Of a stretch of DNA of 32,021 nt, positions 7,901 through 21,798 are shown piece after piece. The notes beneath the pieces were generated by a model, which was not told where the DNA came from, searched no databases, and worked only from the letters and a program-made list of their open reading frames with translations. Source of the stretch: Acidimicrobiaceae bacterium (GTDB lineage: Bacteria; Actinomycetota; Acidimicrobiia; Acidimicrobiales; MedAcidi-G1). A program made the position numbers and the translations under genes. The DNA is taken from NCBI GenBank assembly GCA_002726315.1, contig PBSS01000007.1:1-32021 (forward strand), written 5' to 3'. Position 1 is the stretch's first letter, and each line of letters starts with the position of its first letter.

Positions 7901-8595
7901 CAACACCTCCTTCGGTCCATGTTGCTACCCCGGTGTATGACGGCGCCCACTGGGATGAGGAGGATCGTTCCGGTGGCCATCCGACCATCCAGAAGATCCT
8001 CCAGAACATCACCCCGGAGTCTGCCGATGGTGACCGCCTCGTGCAGGAAGATGGCAAGACAACCCTCTATAACGGCCGCACAGGCGAACCCTATGACCAC
8101 GAAATCATGGTGGGTTACGTCTACATCCTGAAGCTGGCCCATCTCGTTGACGACAAGATCCACGCGCGGTCTACCGGCCCGTACTCGATGATCACTCAAC
8201 AGCCGCTGGGTGGTAAGGCACAGTTTGGTGGACAGCGGTTTGGCGAGATGGAGGTCTGGGCTCTAGAGGCCTATGGCGCTGCCTACTGTCTTCAGGAACT
8301 GCTCACCATTAAGTCAGACGATGTTCTAGGTCGGGTGAAGGTCTACGAAGCGATCGTCAAGGGTGACAACATCCCCCAGCCGGGAATCCCAGAAAGTTTC
8401 AAGGTTCTCATCAAGGAGATGCAGTCTCTATGCCTCGATGTCGAGGTGCTGTCCGAGGAGGGGCATCAGATCGAGATGCATGAGTTGGATGAGGATGTCT
8501 ACCGCACGACAGAGTCTCTGGGCATCGATATTTCGAGGCCTGAGCGTGGGTCGGACGAAGAGGATGAACGGCGTAGTGCCGGCTTTGTCCACTGA
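4978..8595 (+). CDS. rpoB: DNA-directed RNA polymerase subunit beta
   Basis: RpoB forms one half of the RNA polymerase active-site cleft. The 1205-aa product starts at GTG 4978, seven bases after AGGAG. The rifampicin pocket reads [20 protein letters not shown], with D429, H439 and S444 equivalent to E. coli D516, H526 and S531, so the usual resistance positions are wild type. V431 occupies the E. coli N518 position. Other conserved stretches are [36 protein letters not shown] and, near the C terminus, [20 protein letters not shown]. It forms a pair with rpoC, which starts 65 nt downstream. Confidence 0.98.
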   Translation: MSARPLVRERYSFGSLEEVREMPNLIAIQRDSFQWFLDQGIADTFRDLSPITDFSETLSLELEFDPKDEDLRPVPKFTVEECREKDMTYSAPMFVRARFMNSNTGEIKEQTVFMGDFPVMTDKGTFIINGTERVVVSQLVRSPGVIFQPGERYRLRNLSKHQLVTGTIHPYRGEWIEFDVEQKPGKDVTAGTRVARKRRLSMFVLLRALGYDEENHPGFLERLVGHFDYLEGQWEKDRLPEGWEAAVEANERKAPQDEALLEIYKRVRPGEPPSLEAARAYVRNAFFESRRYDLSRVGRYKLNRKLGPEIERCEELFGIELERPDPDQSVLSRSEVLATCTYLLHLAKGEPGYRLDDQDHFANRRIRSVGELIQNQVRIGLSRMERVVRERMTTQDVEAITPQTLINIRPVVAAIKEFFGTSQLSQFMDQVNPLSGLTHRRRLSALGPGGLSRERAGFEVRDVHFSHYGRMCPIETPEGPNIGLIGGLATYGQINVFGFIESPYRIVKKGKVTDEIVYLAADEEEEYVVAQANAPLNSNGTFANQRVLVRRSPQAASLQDLRLQLEQDVFFGSTTEISYVPPEEVQLMDVSPKQIVSVATALIPFLEHDDANRALMGANMQRQAVPLIRSEAPYIGTGIEARAARDAAHMVLANAAGTVTEVDGDSITVDYGKGGIVTHDLSKFERSNQDTCINHKSRVVPGQKIKRDELLADSSSTDGGELALGKNLLVAFMSWEGYNFEDAIILSERLVKDDVLTSIHIHEHEIDARDTKLGPEEITRDIPNLSDEILADLDDLGIVRVGADVSPGDVLVGKVTPKGETELTPEERLLRAIFGEKAREVRDTSLKVPHGETGKVIDVKVFNRDDGDELPPGVNQLVRVYVAQKRKISVGDKLAGRHGNKGVISRILPVEDLPYLADGTPVDIILNPLGVPSRMNVGQVLEAHLGYCARWGWEVNGETVGVEPVSGIERKTRTSTPPSVHVATPVYDGAHWDEEDRSGGHPTIQKILQNITPESADGDRLVQEDGKTTLYNGRTGEPYDHEIMVGYVYILKLAHLVDDKIHARSTGPYSMITQQPLGGKAQFGGQRFGEMEVWALEAYGAAYCLQELLTIKSDDVLGRVKVYEAIVKGDNIPQPGIPESFKVLIKEMQSLCLDVEVLSEEGHQIEMHELDEDVYRTTESLGIDISRPERGSDEEDERRSAGFVH

Positions 8596-8660
8596 TCCAT
8601 CTGAGTCAAGACCGTTAGTTATTGCACATACCCAGTGAACGAGATGTAGGAAGTAAACGA

Positions 8661-12653
<3,993 letters not shown>

Positions 12654-12813
12654 GTGCAGGTCTTACGAGCATGTCCTCTGATCGCGCTTGTGAGTAGCGA
12701 ATTTCCACCCGTAGACTCGTCCGCTGGCCGCGGTACGACCCCTGCGTCGTTACCGCGATGTTTAGAGGTGTTCCATCCGGGAATCTTTACAGGTTCTACA
12801 AAGAGGTAAATAA
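12654..12813 (+). promoter_or_regulatory. rpoC-rpsL spacer with weak promoter candidate
   Basis: This 160-nt gap has no supported gene. TTGTGA (12688-12693) and TAGACT (12712-12717) are 18 bases apart and could form a sigma-70-like promoter for the str operon. AGAGG before the rpsL GTG is the likely ribosome-binding site. No strong terminator follows rpoC. Confidence 0.3.
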
Positions 12814-13185
<372 letters not shown>

Positions 13186-13187
13186 TC

Positions 13188-13658
13188 GTGCCACGCAAGG
13201 GCCCCGCAGTACGCCGCGAATTGACACCTGATCCGGTTTATCGGTCGGTTGTCGTGACCCAGTTGGTCAACAAGGTTCTACAGAGGGGAAAGCGTTCCAC
13301 AGCGGAGCGGATCGTCTATTCGTCGATGACGATGGTCGAGTCCAAGACGGGTAGTGAACCGGTTGGCACACTGAAGCGGGCTATCGACAACGTCCGGCCC
13401 CAACTCGAGGTCCGTAGTCGGCGTGTTGGTGGCGCCACCTACCAAGTACCCGTTGAGGTTCGCCCCCGCCGTGCGAACACCCTGGCCGTCCGCTGGTTGG
13501 TGAACTACTCGCGCGACCGGCGTGAACCCACTATGGCTGAGCGCCTCGCCAACGAGATCATGGATGCTTCAAACGGCATCGGTGCCTCGGTAAAGCGCCG
13601 CGAGGACCTGCACAAGATGGCCGAGGCCAACAAGGCATTTGCCCACTACCGTTGGTGA
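13188..13658 (+). CDS. rpsG: 30S ribosomal protein uS7
   Basis: uS7 nucleates assembly of the 30S head and lines the E site. The 156-aa product begins [18 protein letters not shown] from a GTG codon and contains [20 protein letters not shown] and the beta-hairpin region [18 protein letters not shown]. Length is typical. In E. coli, S7 represses the operon by binding the rpsL-rpsG spacer. Here that spacer is only two bases, so the same mechanism cannot use an intergenic site. Confidence 0.98.
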   Translation: MPRKGPAVRRELTPDPVYRSVVVTQLVNKVLQRGKRSTAERIVYSSMTMVESKTGSEPVGTLKRAIDNVRPQLEVRSRRVGGATYQVPVEVRPRRANTLAVRWLVNYSRDRREPTMAERLANEIMDASNGIGASVKRREDLHKMAEANKAFAHYRW

Positions 13659-13696
13659 GCTATCTCCGAGGGCGTTACGTGGTCTGAGTCCGTTCT

Positions 13697-13725
13697 GTTG
13701 CAGGGGGCCGCGAGGTGCCTGCAAC
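13697..13725 (+). promoter_or_regulatory. Hairpin in fusA leader
   Basis: GTTGCAGG (13697-13704) pairs perfectly with CCTGCAAC (13718-13725) around a 13-base loop. A smaller GGTGT/ACACC hairpin follows directly. Both lie in the 146-nt rpsG-fusA spacer. No T-run follows, so a role in mRNA processing or translation control is more likely than termination. This is inference. Confidence 0.4.
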
Positions 13726-13804
13726 CGAGGGTGTGTCATAAACACCACAGGCTCCACGCGGACCCGGACAACAAATCTGAACAACCAACTACCGAGACAC
13801 TGAC

Positions 13805-15892
13805 ATGGCCGAGCGACACCCATTAGCAAAGACCCGCAACATCGGGATCATGGCCCATATTGACGCGGGCAAGACCACGACTACCGAACGCATCCTCTAC
13901 TACACCGGTGTCAACTACAAGATCGGTGAGGTCCACGATGGCGCTGCCACTATGGACTGGATGGAACAGGAACAGGAGCGGGGGATCACAATTACCTCGG
14001 CCGCCACGAGTTGTTTCTGGAACGATCACAGGGTCAACATCATCGACACCCCCGGCCACGTGGATTTCACCGTCGAAGTGGAGCGTTCATTGCGTGTGCT
14101 GGATGGTGCCGTCGCTGTGTTCGATGGAGTCGCTGGTGTAGAACCCCAGACCGAAACCGTTTGGCGGCAGGCTGATAAGTACGCCGTTCCACGCATGTGT
14201 TTCATCAACAAGATGGACCGGACGGGTGCCGACTTCTACTTCGTGCTGGGGACTATCCGTGAGCGCTTGGGTTGCAACGTGGCGGTCATTCAGCTGCCGA
14301 TTGGGGCCGAGGCCGGTTTCGCTGGGGTGGTCGACCTGGTTGAGATGAAGGCTCTTGTGTGGCAGAGCGAGGACCTGGGTGCTTCGTGGGAAGTAGTGGA
14401 CATTCCAGAGGACATGGTTGATCAGGCCCAGGAGTACCACAGTGATCTGATCGATTCCCTTTCCGAGTTCGACGAAACAATTCTTGAGAAATTCGTTTCG
14501 GAAGATGAGATAACTCCTGACGATTTGCGCTCGGCTCTCCGCGCCGGGACGATCTCAGGTGACTGTGTGCCGATCCTCACTGGTTCGGCATTTAAGAACA
14601 AAGGGGTACAGCCGCTGCTGGATGCTGTGGTTGAGTATCTCCCGTCGCCTCTAGATCTTCCACCGGTTGAAGGTGTCCACCCCCGGACCGGCGACACCGT
14701 CGAGCGCGTCGCAGATGACGATGAACCGTTTGCTGCTCTGGCATTCAAGATCATGACCGATCCCCACGTGGGGAAGTTGATCTACTTCCGAGCGTACAGT
14801 GGAACCCTCGACAAGGGGTCGGCGGTACTAAACGCCCGAACCGGTTCCAAGGAACGAATTGGCCGAATCCTCGAGATGCACGCCAATGACCGAGAGGACC
14901 GCGATGACGTTCGGGCCGGCGACATCGTCGCTGGCATCGGCCTCAAGAACACCCGAACCGGCGACACACTCTGTGTTCCGGATCACCCGATCGTGCTGGA
15001 GCAACTGGAGTTCCCGTTGCCCGTGATCCACGTCGCCGTAGAGCCACGCTCCAAGGCTGACCAAGACAAGATGAGCAAGGCTCTTGGAGCACTTGCTGAA
15101 GAGGATCCCACCTTCACGGTCAAGAGCGATGAGGAAACTGGACAGACGGTCATCGGTGGAATGGGAGAGTTGCACCTTGAGGTGCTGGTCGACCGGATGA
15201 AGCGTGAGTTCAGAGTCGATGCCAATGTCGGTAAGCCGCAGGTGGCTTATAGGGAGACGATCACTAGGGAGGTCGCTGACCACCGATATACGCACAAGAA
15301 ACAAACCGGTGGGTCCGGACAGTTTGCAGAGATCGTCGCCACCATTGAGCCATGGAGCGAAGATGACGAGACCTACATGTTTGAGGACAATATCCGGGGC
15401 GGCCGTGTTCCAAAGGAGTACATCCCCGCCGTCAACGCTGGAATCCAGTTGGCAATGACTGGTGGCGTACTTGCCGGATTCCCGTTGCTGGGCATGAAGG
15501 TGAGTCTTAACGATGGAAAGTCGCACGACGTCGATTCTTCCGAAATGGCCTTCAAGATTGCAGCCCAGGCATGGTTCCGTGAGGTCGTTCGACTTGCCAA
15601 GCCCGTTTTACTTGAGCCCGTTATGGGTGTTGAGGTCGTAACACCTGAGGAGTACATGGGTGACGTCGTCGGTGACCTTAACTCAAGGCGTGGAAGGGTT
15701 GGTCAGATGGAGGTAAGGGGTGGAAATCAGGTGGTGAGTGCACAGGTACCGTTGTCCGAGATGTTCGGGTACGCTACCGATCTGCGTTCGCGCACCCAGG
15801 GGCGCGCGACCTACACCATGCAGTTCGACTCGTATCAGCAGACACCCGGGTCGGTGCAGGAGGAGATCGTTCGTCGCATACATGGTGAATGA
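13805..15892 (+). CDS. fusA: Elongation factor G
   Basis: EF-G is the translocation GTPase and also acts in ribosome recycling with RRF. The 695-aa length is typical. GTP-binding elements are [15 protein letters not shown] (G1), [11 protein letters not shown] (G2), DTPGHVDF (G3) and [10 protein letters not shown] (G4). Domain IV includes GGSGQFAEI and [13 protein letters not shown]; domain V contains [20 protein letters not shown]. The ATG at 13805 gives [20 protein letters not shown]. It lies between rpsG and tuf, as in most str operons. Confidence 0.98.
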   Translation: MAERHPLAKTRNIGIMAHIDAGKTTTTERILYYTGVNYKIGEVHDGAATMDWMEQEQERGITITSAATSCFWNDHRVNIIDTPGHVDFTVEVERSLRVLDGAVAVFDGVAGVEPQTETVWRQADKYAVPRMCFINKMDRTGADFYFVLGTIRERLGCNVAVIQLPIGAEAGFAGVVDLVEMKALVWQSEDLGASWEVVDIPEDMVDQAQEYHSDLIDSLSEFDETILEKFVSEDEITPDDLRSALRAGTISGDCVPILTGSAFKNKGVQPLLDAVVEYLPSPLDLPPVEGVHPRTGDTVERVADDDEPFAALAFKIMTDPHVGKLIYFRAYSGTLDKGSAVLNARTGSKERIGRILEMHANDREDRDDVRAGDIVAGIGLKNTRTGDTLCVPDHPIVLEQLEFPLPVIHVAVEPRSKADQDKMSKALGALAEEDPTFTVKSDEETGQTVIGGMGELHLEVLVDRMKREFRVDANVGKPQVAYRETITREVADHRYTHKKQTGGSGQFAEIVATIEPWSEDDETYMFEDNIRGGRVPKEYIPAVNAGIQLAMTGGVLAGFPLLGMKVSLNDGKSHDVDSSEMAFKIAAQAWFREVVRLAKPVLLEPVMGVEVVTPEEYMGDVVGDLNSRRGRVGQMEVRGGNQVVSAQVPLSEMFGYATDLRSRTQGRATYTMQFDSYQQTPGSVQEEIVRRIHGE

Positions 15893-15935
15893 CCACTGAG
15901 CAGTAGAACCAGCAACATAGATCCAAGGAAGAGTT

Positions 15936-17126
15936 ATGGCCAAGGCCCAGTTTGAACGTAACAAGCCGCACGTAAATGTCGGCACTATGGGACATATCGA
16001 TCACGGTAAGACAACCCTTACCGCGGCAATCACAAAGGTCCTGTCGGACCGCGATCCCGACTCCACGGCATTCACGGAGTTTGACAACATTGACAAGGCG
16101 CCCGAAGAACGCGAGCGCGGTATCACGATCAATGTCTCGCACGTCGAGTACGAGACCGAAAACCGCCACTATGCGCACGTCGACATGCCCGGTCACGCCG
16201 ATTACATCAAGAACATGATCACCGGCGCGGCTCAGGTTGACGGGGCGATTCTCGTTGTGTCAGCTGCTGACGGTCCTATGCCCCAGACACGTGAGCACGT
16301 GTTGCTGGCCCGTCAGGTGGGTGTACCCAAGATCATTGTTGCCCTTAACAAGTGCGACATGGTCGACGACGAGGAACTCCTTGAGCTGGTCGAGATGGAA
16401 GTTCGCGAGTTGCTCGACGAGTACGAGTTCCCGGGCGACGACACTCCGGTGGTCCGGGTATCGGCTCTGAACGCCCTGGAGGGCGATGAGGCTGCAGCCG
16501 GTCAGATCGTGGAGCTCATGAGCCAAGTTGACGATTTCATCCCCCAGCCGGACCGTGACGTCGACAAGCCGTTCCTCATGCCCATTGAAGACGTGTTCTC
16601 GATCACCGGCCGCGGCACCGTCGTTACTGGTCGTGTCGAGCAGGGCAAGGTGAACACGAGTGACAATATTGAGATCGTTGGTCTCAAGGACACACAGACA
16701 ACGGTATGCACCGGTGTCGAGATGTTCCGCAAGTTGCTCGACGAAGGGATTGCTGGTGACAACATCGGTGCTCTCCTGCGAGGTATCGACAAGGACGAGG
16801 TGCAGCGCGGACAGGTTCTTGCCAAGCCTGGTTCGATCACGCCACACACCGACTTCGAGGCCGAGGTATACGTTCTGACGACCAAGGAGGGTGGACGCCA
16901 CAAGCCGTTCTTTTCCAACTACAGGCCGCAGTTCTACTTTAGGACTACTGACGTGACCGGGAACATCGCTCTTGCTGAGGGTGTCGAAATGTGTATGCCC
17001 GGTGATAACACCACCATGACGGTTGAGCTCATTGCTCCGATCGCCATGGATGTCGGCCTTCGGTTTGCCATCCGCGAGGGTGGTAGAACCGTTGGTGCTG
17101 GCGCAGTAACCAAGATCCTTAAGTAG
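15936..17126 (+). CDS. tuf: Elongation factor Tu
   Basis: EF-Tu delivers aminoacyl-tRNA to the ribosome as a GTP complex. The 396-aa product has [14 protein letters not shown] (P loop), [12 protein letters not shown] (switch I), [12 protein letters not shown] (switch II), NKCD and SAL (guanine recognition), and C-terminal barrels ending [17 protein letters not shown]. Switch II has Met instead of the Cys of E. coli EF-Tu. The start follows AAGGAAGAGTT. It is the only tuf in the window. rpsJ follows after 13 bases, probably in the same transcript. Confidence 0.98.
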   Translation: MAKAQFERNKPHVNVGTMGHIDHGKTTLTAAITKVLSDRDPDSTAFTEFDNIDKAPEERERGITINVSHVEYETENRHYAHVDMPGHADYIKNMITGAAQVDGAILVVSAADGPMPQTREHVLLARQVGVPKIIVALNKCDMVDDEELLELVEMEVRELLDEYEFPGDDTPVVRVSALNALEGDEAAAGQIVELMSQVDDFIPQPDRDVDKPFLMPIEDVFSITGRGTVVTGRVEQGKVNTSDNIEIVGLKDTQTTVCTGVEMFRKLLDEGIAGDNIGALLRGIDKDEVQRGQVLAKPGSITPHTDFEAEVYVLTTKEGGRHKPFFSNYRPQFYFRTTDVTGNIALAEGVEMCMPGDNTTMTVELIAPIAMDVGLRFAIREGGRTVGAGAVTKILK

Positions 17127-17139
17127 TCAGGTTCCACGG

Positions 17140-17460
17140 ATGCCAGCTGGTCAGAAGATTCGGATACGGCTAAAGGCCTACGACCACGAGGTGATTGACC
17201 AGTCAACGAGGAAGATCGTTGAGACAGTCCGTCGCACCCAGGCAGATATCAGAGGCCCAGTACCGCTTCCTACCGAAAAGCACCGGTACACGGTCATCCG
17301 AGGACCCTTTAAGGACAAGGACTCGCGGGAGCATTTCGAAATGCGCATCCACAAGCGCCTCCTGGACATCATGCAACCTTCTCCCAAGACGATCGATTCA
17401 CTGCAGAGACTGGACCTGCCGGCAGGAGTCGATGTCGAAATAAAGATCCAGCAGTCCTGA
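17140..17460 (+). CDS. rpsJ: 30S ribosomal protein uS10
   Basis: uS10 sits in the 30S head and, as NusE, binds NusB and the NusG KOW domain, linking transcription to translation. The 106-aa product has the family segments [23 protein letters not shown] and the long loop [20 protein letters not shown]. Length is near the usual 102. Normally rpsJ is the first gene of the S10 cluster and lies directly before rplC. Here it trails tuf by 13 bases, and a minus-strand gene separates it from rplC by 1.6 kb. Confidence 0.97.
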   Translation: MPAGQKIRIRLKAYDHEVIDQSTRKIVETVRRTQADIRGPVPLPTEKHRYTVIRGPFKDKDSREHFEMRIHKRLLDIMQPSPKTIDSLQRLDLPAGVDVEIKIQQS

Positions 17461-17529
17461 TTTCAAGGCCTTGCAGAGGCCGGATCCAGATTCCACGGAG
17501 CGAGTCGGAGGACTCCCTCAGTGGGTGGA

Positions 17530-17548
17530 TTACTGGTTTTGCCAGTGA
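17530..17548. terminator. Candidate bidirectional hairpin between rpsJ and the AI-2E-family gene
   Basis: TTACTGG (17530-17536) pairs with CCAGTGA (17542-17548), with one G:U pair, around the loop TTTTG. It lies in the 93-nt convergent spacer just past the minus-strand stop. A palindrome CAAGGCCTTG (17464-17473) and a GAGTC/GACTC hairpin are also present. No long T-run follows on either strand, so termination is plausible from context only. Confidence 0.3.
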
Positions 17549-17553
17549 CCGGC

Positions 17554-18744
17554 TCAGGACTCGTAGTCTTCCTTGGCGGTGTCGGCGATCTGGCGTCTTG
17601 CCGGGCGCAACTGGCGACTCCGTCGCTCTTGGCTCATTGACAACAGGTCCTCGGAGACCTCATGGCGAGGTGCGGTGGACGACAGGACCGCTTGGATCGT
17701 CGCTGCAGCTGGTAGGGCGAGCAACGCACCGATGACCCCCAGCACTGCGGCACCGGCTATCACGGATCCAAAGGCGACTGCAGCGTGTAGTTGCATGGTC
17801 TGTGAGGTGATCCGGGGTGCGAACAGGTAATTCTCAATCTGCTGGTAGACGGCTATGACTACAAGTGCCCATAGGCCATGTATAGGTTCTTCAAGTAGCC
17901 CGATCACGATCGGGATTGAACCCGCGATGTAGGTGCCTACTACCGGGACGAATTGGGACATGACACCCACCCAGAGGGCTAGTGCAAGGGGGGAGGGGAG
18001 GCTGATCACCTCAAAGGCAACCCAGTGGACGACCGTGGAGGCCAGCGCTAGGACAGTGCGGGAGAGGATGTAGCCACCCGTCTTAGAGATTGCCAGGTCC
18101 CATATTTCAAGGACTGCCTTCTGTCGCTGTTGTGGTAGTAGGGAACACACGGTCCTTCTGAGTCTTGGCCCCTCGGCCAACATGTAGAAGGCGAACAAGC
18201 CCACCGTGAAGATTTGGAACAACACGTTGACGATGGTGGTTCCAAATCGGGCCAGGTCATCGGCGACCGAACCGAGTCTGCGCGCCAAGCCTTCGTCGTA
18301 TTCGGCCCTCAGGTCGGCAGTTGCTCCTGAGATGCCGAAAGCATCCTCTAGGAACGAATCGATATCTCTCAGATAAGAGGGGACATTTTCGCTGAAAGCG
18401 GTTACTTGTTCAGCGAGCATCGTTCCAACCAGCGTCCCAAAGCCTCCGAGGGCACCCATGCCGAGGAGGAAGACAAGAGCCGTTGCGATGCCCCGCCGCA
18501 GACCTATCCGTTCAAGACGGTTCACTGCCGGTTCGAGGGCGAACGAGAGGAACACCGCCACTAGGAGAATGAGGAAAAGGGAGCGCAATGATGCAAGGAT
18601 CCCTCGCAGGTACCAAAGTGCAGCAAACCCCCCAAGAAGCATTAGGAGGGTCTTGCCCAGCCATACTGGCGGCATTGCCAAGGGGCTGGAAAACATACGT
18701 TGACCTGTGGGTTCGTTTGTTGTGCCCTCATTCGGGTGATTCAC
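17554..18744 (-). CDS. AI-2E family transporter (PF01594-like), membrane permease
   Basis: A 396-aa integral membrane protein with about eight hydrophobic segments: two near residues 28-72, one at 84-110, a soluble loop of about 50 residues, then further spans to about 360. The segment SQFVPVVGTYIAGSIPIVIGLL and the nearby QQIENYLFAPRI resemble the conserved region of the AI-2E/YdiK/PerM family, whose members include autoinducer-2 exporters and Na+/H+ antiporters; the substrate cannot be read from sequence. The start is GTG at 18744, preceded on the minus strand by AGGAG nine bases upstream. It is convergent with rpsJ and divergent from rplC, and is the only minus-strand gene here. Its insertion splits the S10 cluster. 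Confidence 0.88.
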   Translation of the reverse strand: MNHPNEGTTNEPTGQRMFSSPLAMPPVWLGKTLLMLLGGFAALWYLRGILASLRSLFLILLVAVFLSFALEPAVNRLERIGLRRGIATALVFLLGMGALGGFGTLVGTMLAEQVTAFSENVPSYLRDIDSFLEDAFGISGATADLRAEYDEGLARRLGSVADDLARFGTTIVNVLFQIFTVGLFAFYMLAEGPRLRRTVCSLLPQQRQKAVLEIWDLAISKTGGYILSRTVLALASTVVHWVAFEVISLPSPLALALWVGVMSQFVPVVGTYIAGSIPIVIGLLEEPIHGLWALVVIAVYQQIENYLFAPRITSQTMQLHAAVAFGSVIAGAAVLGVIGALLALPAAATIQAVLSSTAPRHEVSEDLLSMSQERRSRQLRPARRQIADTAKEDYES

Positions 18745-19069
18745 CGAAGCGTGCTCCTGATCGCCACTGGTTCGAACCCCGACGCTACCGGTAGACCCAC
18801 GACGCAGGAGGGATGGCTGTTCGGTTGTGGGCTGGCTGGTTCGGCCGTATCGTTACCCCCTCAAGCGCTCTGGTGGACCCAGAGTTGCAAAACCGACGTC
18901 CGTATAGGCCTTTTGTTGTACTGCTTGAAACCGGTGCAACGGAGTGGAACCGTGCGGCACAACCAAAGTATCGCTCCGCCGGGTTTTCCGTGCGGAGCGT
19001 TCGCGTGAGCGGCCGCCAAAGGTCGTTTCCGGCGGGAAGCACCCGTCGGTTCCAGTCGCAGGAGCCATC
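18745..19069 (+). promoter_or_regulatory. Divergent regulatory region and rplC leader
   Basis: This 325-nt gap has no supported gene. It must hold the promoter of the S10 cluster (plus strand) and that of the transporter (minus strand), but I could not find a convincing -35/-10 pair. It contains the palindrome GGTTCGAACC (18769-18778) close to the transporter start. A perfect 8-bp hairpin CGCTCCGC/GCGGAGCG (18972-18979 and 18992-18999) with a 12-base loop lies 70 nt before rplC. AGGAG at 19060 serves rplC. Confidence 0.45.
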
Positions 19070-19708
19070 ATGGCAAGCAAGGCAATAGTCGGCGAGAAGG
19101 TCGGCATGACCCAGGTGTGGGATGACGAGAACCGTGTCGTTCCGGTCACCGTGTTGCGTGTGCTCCCGAACCGTGTGGTCCAGATAAAGACCATTGCCAG
19201 CGATGGCTATAGCGCCCTCCAGGTCACTTTTGGTGAGCGAGAGTTGGCCAAGTTAACTCGTCCCGAGGCAGGCCATTTCGAAGGTGCTGGCGTGGAAGCC
19301 GGTGTGAACCTGGTTGAACTCAGGGTTGATGATGTTGATGGGTACGAACTGGGTCAGGAAATCACCGTTGATTCACTAGCTGATGAGGTCCGGGTAGACG
19401 TCACCTCTGTTAGCAAAGGTAAGGGCTTCGCTGGTGTCATGAAGCGTCACGGTTTCGCTGGCCAGCGCGCGTCACACGGCGCCCACAAGGTGCACCGTAA
19501 GCCTGGGGCCGTGGGCCAGTGCGCTACACCATCTCGCGTCTTTAAGGGCAAGAAGATGCCCGGCCGTCTGGGCAACCAGCGTACGACGACCCTAAACCTG
19601 AAGGTTGTCGAGGCTGATTCTGAGCGCAGTTTGCTGCTTGTAAGGGGCTCGGTGCCTGGACCCAGCGGGGCCACAGTACTGATTCGCAACGCCGTGAAGG
19701 GTGCTTGA
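19070..19708 (+). CDS. rplC: 50S ribosomal protein uL3
   Basis: uL3 initiates large-subunit assembly and reaches the peptidyl-transferase centre. The ORF track begins at 18944, but the ATG at 19070, after CAGGAGCC, gives MASKAIVGEKVGMTQVWDD, the standard L3 start. The product is 212 aa. The central extension FAGQRASHGAHKVHRKPGAV and KKMPGRLGN are present, including the glutamine region methylated by PrmB in E. coli. It is the first gene of the rplC-rplO run; rplD begins two bases after its stop. Confidence 0.97.
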   Translation: MASKAIVGEKVGMTQVWDDENRVVPVTVLRVLPNRVVQIKTIASDGYSALQVTFGERELAKLTRPEAGHFEGAGVEAGVNLVELRVDDVDGYELGQEITVDSLADEVRVDVTSVSKGKGFAGVMKRHGFAGQRASHGAHKVHRKPGAVGQCATPSRVFKGKKMPGRLGNQRTTTLNLKVVEADSERSLLLVRGSVPGPSGATVLIRNAVKGA

Positions 19709-19710
19709 CG

Positions 19711-20385
19711 ATGGCTGAGGTAATCATTCGTACCAGGACTGGCTCCGACAGTGGTTCGCTCAACCTTGACGATTCGGTTTTTGGGATTACACCGAATGCA
19801 GCCGTCTTGCACCAAGTAGTGACAGCCCAGTTGGCAGCACGCCGCAGTGGGACCCAAAGCACCAGGACCCGAGCCGAGGTTCGCGGTGGTGGGGCTAAGC
19901 CATGGCGTCAGAAGGGAACCGGTCGTGCCCGACACGGCTCAAGCAGGTCTCCAATCTGGAGAGGTGGAGGTGTGGCACTCGGCCCCAAGCCCCGAAGCTA
20001 CGCGCAGAAGACCCCCAAGAAGATGATCCGCCTCGCACTCAACTCGGCACTTTCGGACCGGGCGGCCGAAGGTCGGGTGGCTGTTGTGGATGCCTGGAAC
20101 TTTGAGGTTCCACGCACCCGTGACGCTGTAACTGCTCTAGAGGTCCTCAACATCGACGGACGTGTGTTGGTAGTGGCCGATCGTGGCGATGTCAACACTT
20201 GGAAGAGTTTCTCTAACCTCGGTCACGTTCACGTGCTTTCACCTGGCGAGTTGAATGCATACGACGTACTGGTCAGTGACTGGGTTGTGTTTACCCAAGA
20301 GACATTGCCAGTCGGTTCGGCACCGACGGGGCCAACGGCTCCCATCGACTCTGAGCCGACAACCGATGAGGGGGAAGAGGAGTGA
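19711..20385 (+). CDS. rplD: 50S ribosomal protein uL4
   Basis: uL4 lines the peptide exit tunnel; in E. coli it also represses the S10 operon. I take the ATG at 19711 (MAEVIIRTRTGSDS) rather than the ORF track TTG at 19705, giving 224 aa. The tunnel loop is visible: RAEVRGGGAKPWRQKGTGRA. This is where macrolide-resistance changes occur in other species, and no deletion is evident. The last 20 or so residues ([16 protein letters not shown]) are an acidic tail. The stop overlaps the rplW GTG by four bases (GTGA). Confidence 0.96.
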   Translation: MAEVIIRTRTGSDSGSLNLDDSVFGITPNAAVLHQVVTAQLAARRSGTQSTRTRAEVRGGGAKPWRQKGTGRARHGSSRSPIWRGGGVALGPKPRSYAQKTPKKMIRLALNSALSDRAAEGRVAVVDAWNFEVPRTRDAVTALEVLNIDGRVLVVADRGDVNTWKSFSNLGHVHVLSPGELNAYDVLVSDWVVFTQETLPVGSAPTGPTAPIDSEPTTDEGEEE

Positions 20386-20672
20386 AGGACGCACGTGACG
20401 TGATCCGTCGCCCAATCGTCTCTGAGAAGTCCTACGGACTCCTTGAGGACCACGTCTACACCTTTGAGGTCGCCAACTCAGCGTCCAAGCCCGAGATTCG
20501 CGATGCGGTCGAGGCCATCTTCGATGTCACTGTTAAGAAGGTGAACACACTCAACCGAGACGGGAAGCGCAAGCGCAACCGTCGCACTATGTCTTACAGC
20601 TCCCGTCCTGACGTCAAGCGGGCGTATGTCACCCTCGTTGAGGGTGACTCGATCGAGTTGTTCGAGGTATAG
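20382..20672 (+). CDS. rplW: 50S ribosomal protein uL23
   Basis: uL23 lies at the exit of the peptide tunnel and is the docking point for trigger factor and SRP. The 96-aa product starts at GTG 20382 and reads [20 protein letters not shown]. It includes the segment [21 protein letters not shown], and the C-terminal strand ends [10 protein letters not shown]. The start overlaps the rplD stop by four bases, and GGAAGAGGA lies just upstream as ribosome-binding site. rplB follows after four bases. Confidence 0.97.
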   Translation: MKDARDVIRRPIVSEKSYGLLEDHVYTFEVANSASKPEIRDAVEAIFDVTVKKVNTLNRDGKRKRNRRTMSYSSRPDVKRAYVTLVEGDSIELFEV

Positions 20673-20676
20673 AGAC

Positions 20677-21513
20677 ATGCCACAACGCAAGCGCAAGCCA
20701 ACTAGTCCCGGCCGACGGTTCCAGACCGTCGCCGACTTTTCAGACATCACGAGTACATCCCCCGAGAGGTCACTTCTTGATAAGCAGACCTCAACTGGTG
20801 GCCGCAACAACTATGGACGCAAGACCTCACGCCATCGCGGTGGTGGTCACAAGCAGCGCTACAGGGTCATTGACTTTCGACGTAACAAGGACGGCGTGCC
20901 TGCCAAGGTGGCCGCCCTTGAGTACGACCCGAACCGCAGTTGCCGGATTCTCCTGTTGCACTATCACGATGGTGAGAAGCGTTACATTCTCGCTCCCAAG
21001 GGGGTCCAAGTGGGCGACACTCTCCAGTCTGGCCAAGGCAGTGAAATTCGTCCCGGGAATGCCCTGCCGCTCCGCTACATTCCGGTCGGTACCGTTGTCC
21101 ACAACGTCGAACTGCAGCCCGAGGGTGGTGGCAAGTTGGCTCGCAGTGCCGGTTCCAGCGTGCAGTTGGTCGCCAAGGAAGGCGACTTCGCGACACTCCG
21201 CCTTCCCAGTAGCGAGATGCGTAGGGTCCGGATCGACTGTAGGGCGACTGTCGGTGAGGTCGGCAATCAGGAACACGAGTTGATCAAGATCGGCAAGGCT
21301 GGTCGCAACCGTTGGAAAGGTAAGCGCCCTCAGTCTCGAGGCGTGGCGATGAACCCGGTAGATCACCCACTGGGTGGTGGTGAGGGTAAGTCTTCAGGTG
21401 GTCGGCACCCGGTTTCTCCATGGGGAAAACCCGAGGGTCGCACCAGGAAACTAGACAAGCAATCCGACAAGATGATCGTGCGCCGGCGCCGCCGCCGCGG
21501 ATCGCGGAGGTAG
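20677..21513 (+). CDS. rplB: 50S ribosomal protein uL2
   Basis: uL2 supports subunit association and peptidyl-transferase function. The ORF track start at 20626 lies inside rplW; the ATG at 20677 gives [18 protein letters not shown] and 278 aa, the normal size. The conserved C-terminal region [20 protein letters not shown] contains the family's essential histidine. The protein ends with a very basic segment ([12 protein letters not shown]). rpsS follows after six bases. Confidence 0.98.
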   Translation: MPQRKRKPTSPGRRFQTVADFSDITSTSPERSLLDKQTSTGGRNNYGRKTSRHRGGGHKQRYRVIDFRRNKDGVPAKVAALEYDPNRSCRILLLHYHDGEKRYILAPKGVQVGDTLQSGQGSEIRPGNALPLRYIPVGTVVHNVELQPEGGGKLARSAGSSVQLVAKEGDFATLRLPSSEMRRVRIDCRATVGEVGNQEHELIKIGKAGRNRWKGKRPQSRGVAMNPVDHPLGGGEGKSSGGRHPVSPWGKPEGRTRKLDKQSDKMIVRRRRRRGSRR

Positions 21514-21519
21514 GCAGAA

Positions 21520-21798
21520 ATGCCACGGAGTCTCAGTAAGGGACCGTTCGTAGACGACCATCTCCTCAAGAAGATTGATGCGTTGAACGAGTCCGGTGAA
21601 AAGAAGGTAATAAGGACCTGGTCAAGACGATCGACGATTGTCCCTGACATGGTCGGTCACACGATCGCGGTCCACGATGGCCGTAAGCACGTACCGGTGT
21701 ATGTCACCGAGTCGATGGTCGGACACAAGTTGGGCGAGTTTGCACCGACACGTACGTTCAGGTCGCATTCGACCCAGGAAAAGGCGGTCAACCGCTGA
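21520..21798 (+). CDS. rpsS: 30S ribosomal protein uS19
   Basis: uS19 forms part of the 30S head and contacts S13 near the A-site tRNA. The 92-aa product [20 protein letters not shown] has the normal length and the signature region [35 protein letters not shown] in its middle. It lies between rplB and rplV; its stop overlaps the rplV ATG by one base (TGATG). Confidence 0.98.
   Translation: MPRSLSKGPFVDDHLLKKIDALNESGEKKVIRTWSRRSTIVPDMVGHTIAVHDGRKHVPVYVTESMVGHKLGEFAPTRTFRSHSTQEKAVNR

Noticed and set aside
8622-8660. TTG start for rpoC from the ORF track
   Set aside because: The GTG at 8661 gives the standard RpoC N terminus and has AGGAAG upstream.
14828-15526. 232-aa minus-strand ORF within fusA
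   Set aside because: It lies wholly inside the conserved EF-G coding sequence and resembles no known protein by eye.
18761-18800. tRNA-like GGTTCGAACC element near the transporter start
   Set aside because: It resembles a T loop, but flanking bases do not form a T stem, acceptor stem or anticodon arm; kept only as a palindrome.
18700-19088. ORFs on both strands in the transporter-rplC gap (102, 91, 113, 85 aa)
   Set aside because: They overlap each other, the leader hairpin and the real genes, and have no recognisable domains or good ribosome-binding sites.
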